64,000 bases of DNA from assembly GCA_009746045.1 (NCBI GenBank), contig RPFO01000080.1, forward strand, positions 9,775,113-9,839,112, written 5' to 3'. The notes beneath the pieces are model-generated. The model was not told the DNA's origin, ran no database searches, and worked only from the letters and a program-made list of their open reading frames with translations. Positions 1-11,009 of the stretch are shown here, piece by piece. The DNA is from Mesostigma viride (lineage: Eukaryota; Streptophyta; Mesostigmatophyceae; Mesostigmatales; Mesostigmataceae). Position numbers and translations under genes: made by a program. Numbering within the stretch: position 1 is the stretch's first letter; each line of letters begins with the position of its first letter.

Positions 1-134
<134 letters not shown>

Positions 135-180
135 GGCCGCCCCCCCGCCCCCCAGGCGGCAAGACCCTGGCTGCTCGACT

Positions 181-354
181 CGGCGGTCTTCGTGTCTTTG
201 CCAAGCTGCTCCCCTGCCTCTATGGCTTTTCCTGGTGCCAAACCCCGCGCCCACTGGGCTCTTCCCCCGGTGGTCTTCGCTTCCTTGCGCAGCTGCTGCC
301 CAGTGTCAGCGGCTTGCCTTGGCAGCAAACTCCTCCCCCAGTGACACCCTCCGG
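181..354 (+). repeat. Imperfect 87-bp tandem duplication
   Basis: Two diverged copies with an 87-bp period (about 181-267 and 268-354). Both begin with CGG-GGTCTTCG and contain a CCAAGCTGCT/GCAGCTGCT core. The period is a multiple of three, so the open frame continues through both copies and would encode two related segments of about 29 residues upstream of the RAP protein. Confidence 0.6.
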
Positions 355-2632
355 CACCCCATGGATCATCCGAGGCACACACACGCTGGGCCCCAAAGAC
401 AAAAGGGGGAAAGGAGCGGGAGCGAACAGCCCTGAGCTTTCAGGTGACAGCCCCCAAGCCCCCAAAAGCCCAAGATGGGATGTTCAGGATGTTGGAGGCT
501 TGGCTGAACGGGAGGCAGGGCAGTCCAGCAGCTCTGCCTCTACGACTAGGCCAGGATTCAGCCAACCCTTTAGAGCCAAGGCGGCATTCGGGTTGGTTCA
601 ACAGGGTCCCAGGCAGTGGCGACCGGTATTCAATGCACCCACCTTCAAGCATATGAAGCCCGACAAGATTCTGGCGTGGTTGGAGAATGCTCGGCGTGGG
701 AATGTGACTGTCGATGTCAGGGACGTGCTGGCCGCGTTGCACGAGCTCAGGAGCGCCGGACTGGCCAGGGACCCTGGGTTCTTGTTGGCCCTAGGGCAGT
801 TGTTAGCTCGGTTTGACGCCAACGCCGCATCTTTCGGCAACCGCGATCTGGAGACCCTGGCCCGCACCCTGGCAAAGGTGGGGGGCGATGCAAGCAGGGG
901 CCTGGACCAGATGGAGGGGGAGGCCATCAAGCGGCTGGGCAGCATGATCCACAAGGAAATCACGGGCATTGTGTGGGCGTTTGCGGTGGCAGGGCGTGGG
1001 AGTGCCATCTTTGATGCGTTGGATGAGGAGCTTGCGACGGGAAAGAGGCGCTTAAAGGATTTCAATGAACAGCATATCTCGAATATCGTGTGGGCGTTTG
1101 CGAAAGCGGGGCGTGGGGACTCGGTCTTTGTTGGCGTGGAGAAGGAGCTGCTGGATCGAGGGTTCAGGGGCTTTATCCCGCAAGGCATCTCCAACACCAT
1201 TTGGGCGTTCGCGAAAGCGGGCAAGGGGCGGCCGGAGCTGTATGCGGCTGTCCAGTATGAGATGTTGCGCAGGAGCATGGAAGCGTTCAGTCCGCAAGAG
1301 ATGTCCAATGTATTGTGGGCCTTTGCGGAGGCCGGCGTGAAGGCTCCTGGGTTGTTTGCCGCCGTCAGGAAAGAGCTGTTGGCGCGGCAGCTGCGGGGCT
1401 TTAATCCGCAAGAGTTGTCGAATGTCATCGCCGTGTTTGCAAAGACAGGGATGGCGTGTTCTGAGCTGTTTATGGCGGTGAGAAAAGAGCTGTCGGGACG
1501 GCGGCTGTCAAACTTCAATCCACTGGACCTGAAAGACGTCGTGTGGTCCTTTGCGACCGCGGGGGAGAGGGCACCGGAGTTATTTGCAGTGGTAGCAGAG
1601 GAGGTTATTTCCAGGGGCCTGGCAGGGTTCACGGAACAGGGCATCTCCAACCTGATGTGGGCCTTTGCGACGACGGGCGAGGGGAGCGTGCGTTTGTTCA
1701 AGGCAGTCGAAACCGGGGTCGTTGGTAGGGACTTGGGTGAGTTTTCGGCGCAAGGCCTCTCCAACCTGGTGTGGGCTTTCTCTAGCTCCAGCATGGAGGG
1801 GCAGGCGCTCTTTCCCCTGGTGGAGCGAGAAGTCATCGCCAGGGGTTTGGAGGCCTTCAGCACGCAGCAGGTGTCTAACCTTGTGTGGGCTTTCGCAACG
1901 GCGGGCAAGGGGACCCCTGAGCTGTACTCTGCGGCAGATGCGTGGGTGTTACGTGGATGCAACGAGGGTGTTGCTGTAACAGGCGGGAGTGGGCTCGAGC
2001 CGGCTCATGCAGGCGCACATGTAGGCACCACGCATTGGGCTAAGGATGGGGCAGACTCGCAGACTGCCGCGAACATGCTGTGGGCTCTGGCGGCTGCGGG
2101 AAGGCCCCACGGCCCCGCGGCTAAGGCACTCTTGATGGCCTGGTCCAAGCTTGGCACGCCAACAACCCCGAATTTCCAGTCCGGCTTAAAGCAGGTCTGC
2201 CAGTATGTACTTGCCTGCGCGGACGTGAATGATCAACAAAACGACCATTATTGCACCAGTGTTCTCCAGAGATGGCAAGATATTGGCTTGGAGGACAAGG
2301 AGCAACCGGGGCCCTTTTCCTCGGACTTCCACGTCGAGGTTTCCGAGCTGTTGGAGGGTATGGGTATTGGCCATGAGAACGAGGTTCCCTTTTTCCATGG
2401 CCTTGTGTTCGTGGATATTCTTATCAATGGCAAGGTGGCGGTGGAGGTGGATGGCCCCTCTCATTTCTACCGAGACTCGGGGGCAGTCACAGCGGGAACC
2501 CTTTTAAAGAGAAGAATTCTACAAAGAGGTGGTCTCAAGGTTGCGTCGGTCCCCTATCTCAAATGGAGAACGTTAAAGGGGCGGGACGAGAAGGAAGAGT
2601 ATCTCCGTCGCGTGCTCCAGGGTGTTCTCTAG
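314..2632 (+). CDS. RAP-domain protein with ~10 helical WAFA repeats (organelle RNA-binding type)
   Basis: From about residue 210 to 610 (counting from 314) there are about ten degenerate repeats of 37-38 residues. Each starts near a Q-x-[IL]-S-N-[VIL]-[VM]-W-A-F-A motif and ends near L-x-x-F-x-P/E. The last ~75 residues form a RAP domain, with V-D-I-L-I-N-G-K, V-E-V-D-G-P-S-H-F, T-L-L-K-R-R and a final Y-L-R-R segment. OPR and heptatricopeptide-repeat proteins ending in RAP act in chloroplast or mitochondrial RNA processing, stability or translation; that role is inferred here. The codon at 314 is TTG. The frame stays open leftwards to the microsatellite without an ATG, and the first in-frame ATG is at 653. 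The real start is therefore either 653 or in an exon left of the window. The TAG stop at 2630 falls where RAP proteins normally end. The repeat region is one exon. Confidence 0.85.
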   Translation: MPWQQTPPPVTPSGTPWIIRGTHTLGPKDKRGKGAGANSPELSGDSPQAPKSPRWDVQDVGGLAEREAGQSSSSASTTRPGFSQPFRAKAAFGLVQQGPRQWRPVFNAPTFKHMKPDKILAWLENARRGNVTVDVRDVLAALHELRSAGLARDPGFLLALGQLLARFDANAASFGNRDLETLARTLAKVGGDASRGLDQMEGEAIKRLGSMIHKEITGIVWAFAVAGRGSAIFDALDEELATGKRRLKDFNEQHISNIVWAFAKAGRGDSVFVGVEKELLDRGFRGFIPQGISNTIWAFAKAGKGRPELYAAVQYEMLRRSMEAFSPQEMSNVLWAFAEAGVKAPGLFAAVRKELLARQLRGFNPQELSNVIAVFAKTGMACSELFMAVRKELSGRRLSNFNPLDLKDVVWSFATAGERAPELFAVVAEEVISRGLAGFTEQGISNLMWAFATTGEGSVRLFKAVETGVVGRDLGEFSAQGLSNLVWAFSSSSMEGQALFPLVEREVIARGLEAFSTQQVSNLVWAFATAGKGTPELYSAADAWVLRGCNEGVAVTGGSGLEPAHAGAHVGTTHWAKDGADSQTAANMLWALAAAGRPHGPAAKALLMAWSKLGTPTTPNFQSGLKQVCQYVLACADVNDQQNDHYCTSVLQRWQDIGLEDKEQPGPFSSDFHVEVSELLEGMGIGHENEVPFFHGLVFVDILINGKVAVEVDGPSHFYRDSGAVTAGTLLKRRILQRGGLKVASVPYLKWRTLKGRDEKEEYLRRVLQGVL

Positions 2633-3382
2633 CCCTTGCAAGTTGGCGTCAAGCCCCCATTTGGGTACGAGCTAGCTCATGCATCACTGCGTACAGGGAG
2701 AGCCATGGGAACCCCAAGGGCTCATTATCTTACTCTCTCATTTTTATCTGCGTGTACACCATTGCATCGCATGCAGACACTACTTATTTGAATGCTAGCT
2801 AGACATGCCATGTCATAATTAGTTAATTAATTAATTAACCTTAAGTAATTAATTAATGAATGAAACTCGTGCTCCCGTTGGGGAGTCACGGAGCACCAGA
2901 GTGCTTTTAATCCCTGTATGTGCACAACAGGAAGCAAGGGCAGAAACCCCCTTTCTCCTTCATGCCTGAGGCATGCAACAGCAGCCATCGGACATGATAG
3001 AAGATCCGGCAAGTTCTGTGGGTGCAATGAGACCCATGTGAGGATATCATAACAAGGAGCGTAACATGTCACAATAAAGACGTTTAACACACTGATCGAT
3101 CGGCACCCCAATCTTTCTGCCATTGACCTGAAACTTTGTATTACGGCTATAGTGCACCAGAGGCCTAAGCTCTATCAATCCTGATCATTGATCGATTCCA
3201 CGTACCCCGCACTGCAATATAACACGAGTGACTGCGTCACATGTACGACTGCAATGGAAGCTGGTCAGTCTATTTGTGTTAGTGATCGATGGCCCAAGCG
3301 GCAGCACTTGCCAGCGAGCATCTCAACGCTAATTCAGCCATGTGAGTATTATTAGTAGCACGATGAAGATTTGTACGTACGT
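2633..3382. other. Intergenic, AT-rich
   Basis: No gene seen. It holds TTAA/ATTAATTAA runs at about 2818-2860 like those ending the nearby LINE copies, but no recognisable LINE sequence is attached to them. The rest is unassigned; no polyadenylation signal is obvious. Confidence 0.6.
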
Positions 3383-3393
3383 ATGTACGCCGC

Positions 3394-5006
3394 CCCCAAC
3401 GACCCCTGGCCGCAACGAGGAGTCTGCATCCAGAGCGCCGCACTTAAGTTGTTCACGCGCATGATCCTCAACCGCCGCTTCGTTCTGCTCTCGACTGTCA
3501 CCTTGGGGAAAGTCAAATGGGCTTCCGTCCTGGGCGCAACACCGTCATGGCCATCTTCGTCGCGCGTCGCCTCTTCGAGGAAATCGCTCTCCTGCAACCT
3601 GGTGAGTTTCCCGCCATCCTGATCTTCGTCGACTTCATCCAGGCTTTTGATTCTGTCCTCTGGGACGCTCTATGGGCTGTCCTTGCTCGCGCTCGCGTCC
3701 CCACTCCCCTGATTACCGTCATCCGCACGCTGTATGAGGGGTCGACCACTTCGGTGCGCACTCAACACGGCATTACCCCGCCATGCCCACTGCAGACCGG
3801 CGTCTGGCAGGGTTGCGTCATGTCGCCGTACCTGTTTCTTATTGTAGTGGATTATGTTATGCGCCAGGCACGTGCTCGCTTTGCTAGCATTGCAGGCCGT
3901 GCCCCTGGCCTAGCGATCACGAATGAGCTTAATTGGGGAAGGGGGGCAGGCTAACAAGCAGAATTTACTCGCTGACCTCATTTATGCCGACGACATCACG
4001 CTCATCGAGAAGCCGGAGTCTGCCCAATTAACTTTGGCTGGACTGCCTGGCGCTCGAGGCTCGGGCGGTTGGTCTAGAAATCAGCCCCAAAACGGAGGGC
4101 CTGGCCCTTGGCATGGCAGGGCCCCCACCCACACTCTGCCTCTTAGACGACACCGAGGTCAACTACCCTCCTTCAGGCCGCTTCAAGCTGCTCGGCAGTT
4201 GGCTTCCCGACTGCGAGGACGACCTGATGACGACACGGATCGGCATGGCGTGGGCGCAACTCCATGACCACCGCCGCTGGTGGAGCAACCCCGCCCTACC
4301 CCGGATCCTCAAGCGTGACCTCTTCAAGGTCGTCATTCTGACGATCCTGACCTACGGCGCCGCGAGACCTGGACACTGACGCAGGAGCTGGAGCAACGAC
4401 TCGACGGCGCCGTCACCAAGATGCTGCGCAAGGCCCTTAACATCCCCTTTCTTTGGGCTTTGGTTTGCACATTAGTAATGAGGATTTGTACGCTGATTTG
4501 CCCTATGTTTCCCACATTATTAGGCACAGGCGCCTGGGCCTAGCCGGGCACCTGGCCCGCACAGATCAGGTAGACACATCAGATAGACTAGCTGGCACCA
4601 AGCCCGCCCAGCCTGGGCGATATGTCCTCACCTGGCGTGCCCCAGGCCGCGCGCGGCAGGGCCGCCACCCGTGGACTTTTCGTGATAGACTCGGCATGGA
4701 CATGTGCTACACTAGACGTGACGGGCTCACCCCCGGGCAGCCTCCTGGTTTGTCTGTAATATGGAGGCAGATGGTACGCAAGGATAGATGGCAAGTAGTG
4801 ATGAAGGAGACCACCCCCAAGTCTGTGGGGGCTCCGCGTGTGACCAAGTATGGCATTCATAGCGATTCGGGCCGCGGTGCCCACACCCCTGTAACTAGGA
4901 CCTAGATAGCTTATACCATCCATTCCATCCCATGTTCCCCTCCCACTGAGGACTTCTGCTCACGTGACGCAGTCACGTGTCTATTACTTAATTACTTACT
5001 TACTTA
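3394..5006 (+). mobile_element. LINE copy A, 5'-truncated, broken reverse transcriptase
   Basis: Flanked by an 11-bp target-site duplication ATGTACGCCGC (3383-3393 and 5007-5017). It encodes the finger/palm of a non-LTR reverse transcriptase: motif A F-V-D-F-I-Q-A-F-D-S-V, motif B Q-G-C-V-M-S-P-Y and motif C Y-A-D-D-I. A C-terminal segment with L-T-Y-G and L-G-L-A-G-H-L-A-R follows. The frame is broken near 3500 (upstream N-terminal frame versus G-F-R-P-G-R frame). It is also broken by a 4-bp AATT insertion (about 3930), a TTAA insertion (about 4027) and an 11-bp insertion (about 4450), all relative to copy D. The 3' end is a conserved ~100-bp untranslated region with a CACGTGAC/GTCACGTG hairpin, ending in a TTAC/TTAA repeat. 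Confidence 0.9.
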
Positions 5007-5017
5007 ATGTACGCCGC

Positions 5018-6618
5018 ACCAGCCAGAGCGCCGCACTCAAGTTGTTCATGCGCATGATCCTCAACCTCCGCTTCGTTCTGCTCTCGACTGTCACCTTGGG
5101 GAAAGTCAAATGGGCTTCCGTTCTGGGCGCAACACCGTCATGGCCATCTTCGTCACGCGTCGCCGCTTCGAGGAAATCGCTCTCCTGCAACCTGGTGAGT
5201 TTCCCGCCATCCTGATCTTCGTCGACTTCATCCAGGCTTTTGATTCTGTCCTCTGGGACGCTCTATGGGCTGTCCTTGCTCGCGCTCGCGTCCCCACTCC
5301 CCTGATTACCGTCATCCGCACGCTGTATGAGGGATCGACCACTTCGGTGCGCACTCAACACGGCATTACCCCGCCATGTCCACTGCAGACCGGCGTCTGG
5401 CAGGGTTGCGTCATGTCGCCGTACCTGTTTCTTATTGTAGTGGATTATGTTATGCGCCAGGCACGTGCTCGCTTTGCTAGCATTGCAGGCCGTGCCCCTG
5501 GCCTAGCGATCACGAATGAGCTTAATTGGGGAAGGGGGGCAGGCTAACAAGCAGAATTTACTCGCTGACCTCATTTATACCGACGACATCACGCTCATCA
5601 AGAAGCCGGAGTCTGCCCAATTAACTTTGGCTGGACTGCCTGGCGCTCGAGGCTCAGGCGGTTGGTCTAGAAATCAGCCCCAAAACGGAGGGCCTGGCCC
5701 TCGGCATGGCAGGGCCCCCACCCACACTCTGCCTCTTAGACGACACCGAGGTCAACTACCCTCCTTCAGGCCGCTTCAAGCTGCTCGGCAGTTGGCTTCC
5801 CGACTGCGAGGACGACCTGATGACGACACGGATCGGCATGGCGTGGGCGCAACTCCATGACCACCGCCGCTGGTGGAGCAACCCCGCCCTACCCCGGATC
5901 CTCAAGTGTTCAGACCTCTTCGAGGTCGTCATTCTGACGTCGGATCCTGACCTACGGCGCCGAGACCTGGACACTGACGCAGGAGCTGGAGCAACGACTC
6001 GACGGCGCCGTCACCAAGATGCTGCGCAAGGCCCTTAACATCCCCTTTCTTTGGGCTTTGGTTTGCACATTAGTAATGAGGATTTGTACGCTGATTTGCC
6101 CTATGTTTCCCACATTATTAGGCACAGGCGCCTGGGCCTAGCCGGGCACCTGGCCCGCACAGATCAGGTAGACACATCAGATAGACTAGCTGGCACCAAG
6201 CCCGCCCAGCCTGGGCGATATGTCCTCACCTGGCGTGCCCCCGGCCGCGCGCGGCAGGGCCGCCACCCGTGGACTTTTCGTGATAGACTCGGCATGGACA
6301 TGTGCTACACTAGACGTGACGGGCTCACATCCGGGCAGCCTCCTGGTTTGTCTGTAATATATGGAGGCAGATGGTACGCAAGGATAGATGGCAAGTAGTG
6401 ATGAAGGAGACCACCCCCAAGTCTGTGGGGGCTCCGCGTGTGACCAAGTATGGCATTCATAGCGATTCGGGGTGCGGTGCCCACGCGCCCCTGTAACTAG
6501 GACCTAGATAGCTTCCACCATCGATCATTCCATACCATGTTCCCCTTCCACTGTCAGAGGACTTATTATGCTCACGTCATGACGTAGTCACGTGTCTATT
6601 AATTAATTAATTAATTAA
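5018..6618 (+). mobile_element. LINE copy B, 5'-truncated, broken reverse transcriptase
   Basis: Nearly identical to copy A and broken in the same places: the N-terminal frame change near 5090, AATT near 5523, TTAA near 5621 and the 11-bp insertion near 6045. It also has local scrambling near 5905-5950, where copy D reads smoothly through V-I-L-T-I-L-T-Y-G. YADD has become Y-T-D-D here. The tail ends in (TTAA)n at about 6600-6618. Copy A was apparently inserted at or beside the 5' end of this copy, because A's duplicated target adjoins B's first bases. Confidence 0.85.
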
Positions 6619-6741
6619 TCCATTCCATCCCATGTTCCTGGCGAACGTATGATTATTATATAATTAATCCTATGTTCCCCTCCCACTGAGGACTTATGCT
6701 CACGTGACGCAGTCACGTGTCTGTTGATTGGTTAATTGATT
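6619..6741 (+). mobile_element. LINE 3'-tail fragments
   Basis: Two partial copies of the family's 3' untranslated region. One is a short CCATTCCATCCCATGTTCC piece (about 6619-6637). The other is a longer piece with the hairpin (about 6668-6720). A short AT-rich stretch separates them. They look like further truncated insertions or slippage of the tail. Confidence 0.6.
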
Positions 6742-8977
6742 GGAGTATGTCAATTCTTTACGACAACGATTCCTGGACGCATGGCGATTCAACCTCGTGG
6801 AAGGACTAGGCTAGGGGAGTTGTCTGAGAGGAAAGACGTGAAGCTAGACCGCGGGAGGACCGCTGAGAGGAAAGACGTGAAGCGCACCCGCCTGCGTCAC
6901 GCCCAACGGCCCGCGGACGCTCTCTGGCTCTGACACCGCAGCAGCAGCTCGACCAGTGGTATTCCTCCCAGTCCCGGCTGCTCGGCGCCCCCCCGCCGCC
7001 TCCGCCGCTTGGCCCTCTGGCGGCCGCACGCCTGGCAGTAGCGCCTGTGGACGTCCCTGCGCCGCCCACGCCGCCCGCAGCTGAGCAGGACTACACGTAC
7101 CCAGCCCTGACGGAACCCCTGGCCGACCCCAACCAGCTCCCGCCGTTCACCAAGCTCGAGCAGAGCACCGCCGCCAAGCAACTCCGCTTCTACGCCGCCG
7201 TTGGACCTGACCAGCTCCCAGCCCCGGTGATTAAGCTGACGGCACTCACGGGGTTCCTGCTTCTTGACGTCTGCAACCAGATCCTGCTTGCCGACGCGCC
7301 GCCGATTCCTGAGTGGCAGCACAGCTACCGTGTTATGCTGTACAAAAACAAAGGTTCCCCTGACGACCCCGCCAACTACAGAGGAGTCTGCATCCAGAGC
7401 GCCGCCCTCAAGTTGTTCATGCGCATGATCCTCAACCTCCGCTTCGTTCTGCTCTCGACTGTCACCTTGGGGAAAGTCAAATGGGCTTCCGTCCTGGGCG
7501 CAACACCGTCATGGCCATCTTCGTCGCGCGTCGCCTCTTCGAGGAAATCGCTCTCCTGCAACCTGGTGAGTTTCCCGCCATCCTGATCTTCGTCGACTTC
7601 ATCCAGGCTTTTGATTCTGTCCTCTGGGACGCTCTATGGGCTGTCCTTGCTCGCGCTCGCGTCCCCACTCCCCTGATTACCGTCATCCGCACGCTGTATG
7701 AGGGATCGACCACTTCGGTGCGCACTCAACACGGCATTACCCCGCCATGTCCACTGCAGACCGGCGTCTGGCAGGGTTGCGTCATGTCGCCGTACCTGTT
7801 TCTTATTGTAGTGGATTATGTTATGCGCCAGGCACGTGCTCGCTTTGCTAGCATTGCAGGCCGTGCCCCTGGCCTAGCGATCACGAACGAGCTTGGGGAA
7901 GGGGGGCCGACTAACAAGCAGAATTTACTCGCTGACCTCATTTATGCCGACGACATCACGCTCATCGAGAAGCCGGAGTCTGCCCAATTAACTTTGGCTG
8001 GACTGCCTGGCGCTCGAGGCTCGGGCGGTTGGTCTAGAAATCAGCCCCAAAACGGAGGGCCTGGCCCTCGGCATGGCAGGGCCCCCACCCACACTCTGCC
8101 TCTTAGACGACACCGAGGTCAACTACCCTCCTTCAGGCCGCTTCAAGCTGCTCGGCAGTTGGCTTCCCGACTGCGAGGACGACCTGATGACGACACGGAT
8201 CGGCATGGCGTGGGCGCAACTCCATGACCACCGCCGCTGGTGGAGCAACCCCGCCCTACCCCGGATCGTCAAGACTGTGTTCAGACCTCTTCGAGGTCGT
8301 CATTCTGACGTCGGATCCTGACCTACGGCGCCGAGACCTGGCTGGACACTGACGCAGGAGCTGGAGCAACGACTCGACGGCGCCGTCACCAAGATGCTGC
8401 GCAAGGCCCTTAACATCCCCTTTCTTTGGGCTTTGGTTTGCACATTAGTAATGAGGATTTGTACGCTGATTTGCCCTATGTTTCCCACATTATTAGGCAC
8501 AGGCGCCCGGGCCTAGCCGGGCACCTGGCCCGCACAGATCAGGTAGACACATCAGATAGACTAGCTGGCACCAAGCCCGCCCAGCCTGGGCGATATGTCC
8601 TCACCTGGCGTGCCCCCGGCCCCGCGCGGCAGGGTCGCCACCCGTGGACTTTTCGTGATAGACTCGGCATGGACATGTGCTACACTAGACGTGACGGGCT
8701 CACATCCGGGCAGCCTCCTGGTTTGTCTGTAATATATGGAGGCAGATGGTACGCAAGGATAGATGGCAAGTAGTGATGAAGGAGACCACCCCCAAGTCTG
8801 TGGGGGCTCCGCGTGTGACCGCGTATGGCATTCATAGCGATTCGGGGTGCGGTGCCCACACCCCTGTAGCTAGGACCTAGATAGCTTCCACCATCCATTC
8901 CATCCCATGTATGTTCCCCTCCCACTGAGGACTTCTGCTTACGTGACGCAGTCACGTGTCTTAATTCCGTGTCTTAA
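6742..8977 (+). mobile_element. LINE copy C, the longest at the 5' side, broken
   Basis: Carries more N-terminal coding sequence than the other copies. A frame from about 6900 to 7450 includes P-D-Q-L-P-A-P-V-I-K and N-K-G-S-P-D-D-P-A-N-Y-R-G (RT motifs 0-2). It then shifts frame near 7470 into G-F-R-P-G-R and motifs A, B and C (Y-A-D-D-I). It lacks the AATT insertion of A and B but shares TTAA (about 7988) and the 11-bp insertion (about 8425). A short repeat, CTGAGAGGAAAGACGTGAAG, occurs twice at about 6823-6885. The 3' end is an unusual TCTTAATTCCG repeat rather than TTAA. Confidence 0.85.
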
Positions 8978-8991
8978 TTCCGGATCGTGAT

Positions 8992-9189
8992 TAATTAATT
9001 AGTTAATAGACACGTGACTGCGTCACGTGAGCATATGTAAGTCCGCCTCAGTGGGCGGGGAACATGGGATGGAATGGATGGTATAAGCTATCTAGGTCCT
9101 AGTTACACAGGGGTGTGGGCACCGCGGCCCGATCGAATCGCTATGAATGCCATACTTGGTCACAATACTTGGTGAATGCCATACTTGGT
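8992..9189 (-). mobile_element. 198-bp LINE tail insertion, minus strand, with 12-bp TSD
   Basis: A severely 5'-truncated minus-strand copy of the same LINE: TTAATTAA tail, hairpin, 3' untranslated region and the last codons. Exact copies of CCGGATCGTGAT (8980-8991 and 9190-9201) flank it, which is a clear target-site duplication. A partial repeat of ATGCCATACTTGGT adjoins its truncated end. Confidence 0.9.
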
Positions 9190-9201
9190 CCGGATCGTGA
9201 T

Positions 9202-9684
9202 AATGGCATGTAACTTGTACGTCAGGAATTGGAATCCATACTTTATCCCAACCCGCGGGCAGAGCCCCCTCGGAAAGTAGACGTGAGTCACTTTATGCCA
9301 TTGCAATTAACCGAGAGAGAGTAGGTAAATAAAACACCAACTACCTATATGCCCGCCGTCGTGCAAGTTGGAAGGTGATGCACAACGTGGGCATGCATGA
9401 TGCATAGATGATCGGCCCACAACCGGCCCAATAACAACACTCCCGATTGTGGACTGTTTCGGAATAGCAGTGGGTGGAAACCCACCCTCCCGACTAGCCA
9501 CGAATGATAAAACACTGGAATGTGTTGTAAACCTGAAAGCCACCGGACTAGCTACGAATGGGCGTACACTGGAAAATGCCCTAGACTAAGGCTCAGCCCA
9601 CCACGTGGCTCGGCCTAGCTAGCCGGCGCTACACCACAGCGCCGGGCCCTGACCTACACATAATGTGCTATTAAAAGCAACGTA
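9202..9684. other. Intergenic
   Basis: No convincing gene. It contains no further LINE sequence. An imperfect duplication of a CACTGGAA/ACTAGC(C/T)ACGAATG phrase occurs at about 9495-9575. Confidence 0.5.
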
Positions 9685-9732
9685 GGCCAACCCCTTATTA
9701 TTAATTAATTAATAGACACGTGACTGCGTCAC

Positions 9733-10914
9733 GTGAGCATAAGTCCTCAGTGGGAGGGGAACATGGGATGGAATGGATGGTATAAGCTATCTAGGTCCTA
9801 CGGCATTACCCCGCCATGCCCACTGCAGACCGGCGTCTGGCAGGGTTGCGTCCTGTCGCCGTACCTGTTTATTATTGTAGTGGATTATGTTATGCGCCAG
9901 GCACGTGCTCGCTTTGCTAGCATTGCAGGCCGTGCCCCTGGCCTAGCGATCACGAACGAGCTTGGGGAAGGGGGGCCGACTAACAAGCAGAATTTACTAG
10001 CTGACCTCATTTATGCCGACGACATCACGCTCATCGAGAAGCCGGAGTCTGCCCAACTTTGGCTGGACTGCCTGGCGCTCGAGGCTCGGGCGGTTGGTCT
10101 AGAAATCAGCCCCAAAACGGAGGCCCTGGCCCTCGGCATGGCAGGGCCCCCACCCACACTCCGCCTCTTAGACGATGCCGAGGTCAACTACCCTACTTCA
10201 GGCCGCTTCAAGCTGCTCGGCAGTTGGCTTCCTGACTGCGAGGACGACATGACGACACGGATCGGCATGGCGTGGGCGCACCTCCATGACCACCGCCGCT
10301 GGTGGAGCAACCCCGCCCTACCCCGGATCGTCAAGCGTGACCTCTTCAAGGTCGTCATTCTGACGATCCTGACCTACGGCGCCGAGACGTGGACACTGAT
10401 GCAGGAGCTGGAGCAACGACTCGACGGCGCCGTCACCAAGATGCTGCGCAAGGCCCTTAACATCCCCTTTGGTTTGCACATTAGTAATGAGGATTTGTAC
10501 GCTGATTTGCCCTATGTTTCCCACATTATTAGGCACAGGCGCCTGGGCCTAGCCGGGCACCTGGCCCGCACAGATCAGGTAGATACATCAGATAGACTAG
10601 CTGGCACCAAGCCCGCCCAGCCTGGGCGATATGTCCTCACCTGGCGTGCCCCCGGCCGCGCGCGGCAGGGCCGCCACCCGTGGACTTTTCGTGATAGACT
10701 CGGCATGGACATGTGCTACACTAGACGTGACGGGCTCACCCCCGGGCAGCCTCCTGGTTTGTCTGTAATATGGAGGCAGATGGTGCGCAAGGATAGATGG
10801 CAAGTAGTGATGAAGGAGACCACCCCCAAGCCTGTGGGGGCTCCGCGTGTGACCAAGTATGGCATTCATAGCGATTCGGGCCGCGGTGCCCACACCCCTG
10901 TAACTAGGACCTAG
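9733..10914 (+). CDS. LINE reverse transcriptase, C-terminal part, uninterrupted frame (copy D)
   Basis: A 393-codon open frame. Its first ~22 codons come from the inverted D' tail; from 9801 it is true LINE sequence. It starts in motif B (T-G-V-W-Q-G-C-V-L-S-P-Y) and has motif C Y-A-D-D-I (about 10013). It continues through the thumb and the C-terminal domain with I-L-T-Y-G-A-E-T-W, then a R-R-L-G-L-A-G-H-L-A-R stretch. It lacks the AATT, TTAA and 11-bp insertions of the other copies, so it shows what the ancestral frame looked like. The N-terminal endonuclease, fingers and motif A are absent, so it cannot be an active enzyme. It stops at TAG 10912. Confidence 0.8.
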   Translation: MSISPQWEGNMGWNGWYKLSRSYGITPPCPLQTGVWQGCVLSPYLFIIVVDYVMRQARARFASIAGRAPGLAITNELGEGGPTNKQNLLADLIYADDITLIEKPESAQLWLDCLALEARAVGLEISPKTEALALGMAGPPPTLRLLDDAEVNYPTSGRFKLLGSWLPDCEDDMTTRIGMAWAHLHDHRRWWSNPALPRIVKRDLFKVVILTILTYGAETWTLMQELEQRLDGAVTKMLRKALNIPFGLHISNEDLYADLPYVSHIIRHRRLGLAGHLARTDQVDTSDRLAGTKPAQPGRYVLTWRAPGRARQGRHPWTFRDRLGMDMCYTRRDGLTPGQPPGLSVIWRQMVRKDRWQVVMKETTPKPVGAPRVTKYGIHSDSGRGAHTPVTRT

Positions 10915-11009
10915 ATAGCTTATACCATCCATTCCATCCCATGTTCCCCTCCCACTGAGGACTTATGCTCACGTGACGCAGTCACGTGTCTATTAATTAA
11001 TTAATTAAT
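9801..11009 (+). mobile_element. LINE copy D, inserted in D'
   Basis: Plus-strand copy, 5'-truncated within motif B, flanked by CTAGGTCCTA (9791-9800 and 11010-11019). The target lies in the 3' untranslated region of D'. It ends in the standard hairpin and (TTAA)n. Confidence 0.9.

Noticed and set aside
9697-11009. A TIR-type DNA transposon carrying a reverse transcriptase
   Set aside because: Target duplications show two nested LINE insertions in opposite orientation; the inverted ends are the two 3' tails.
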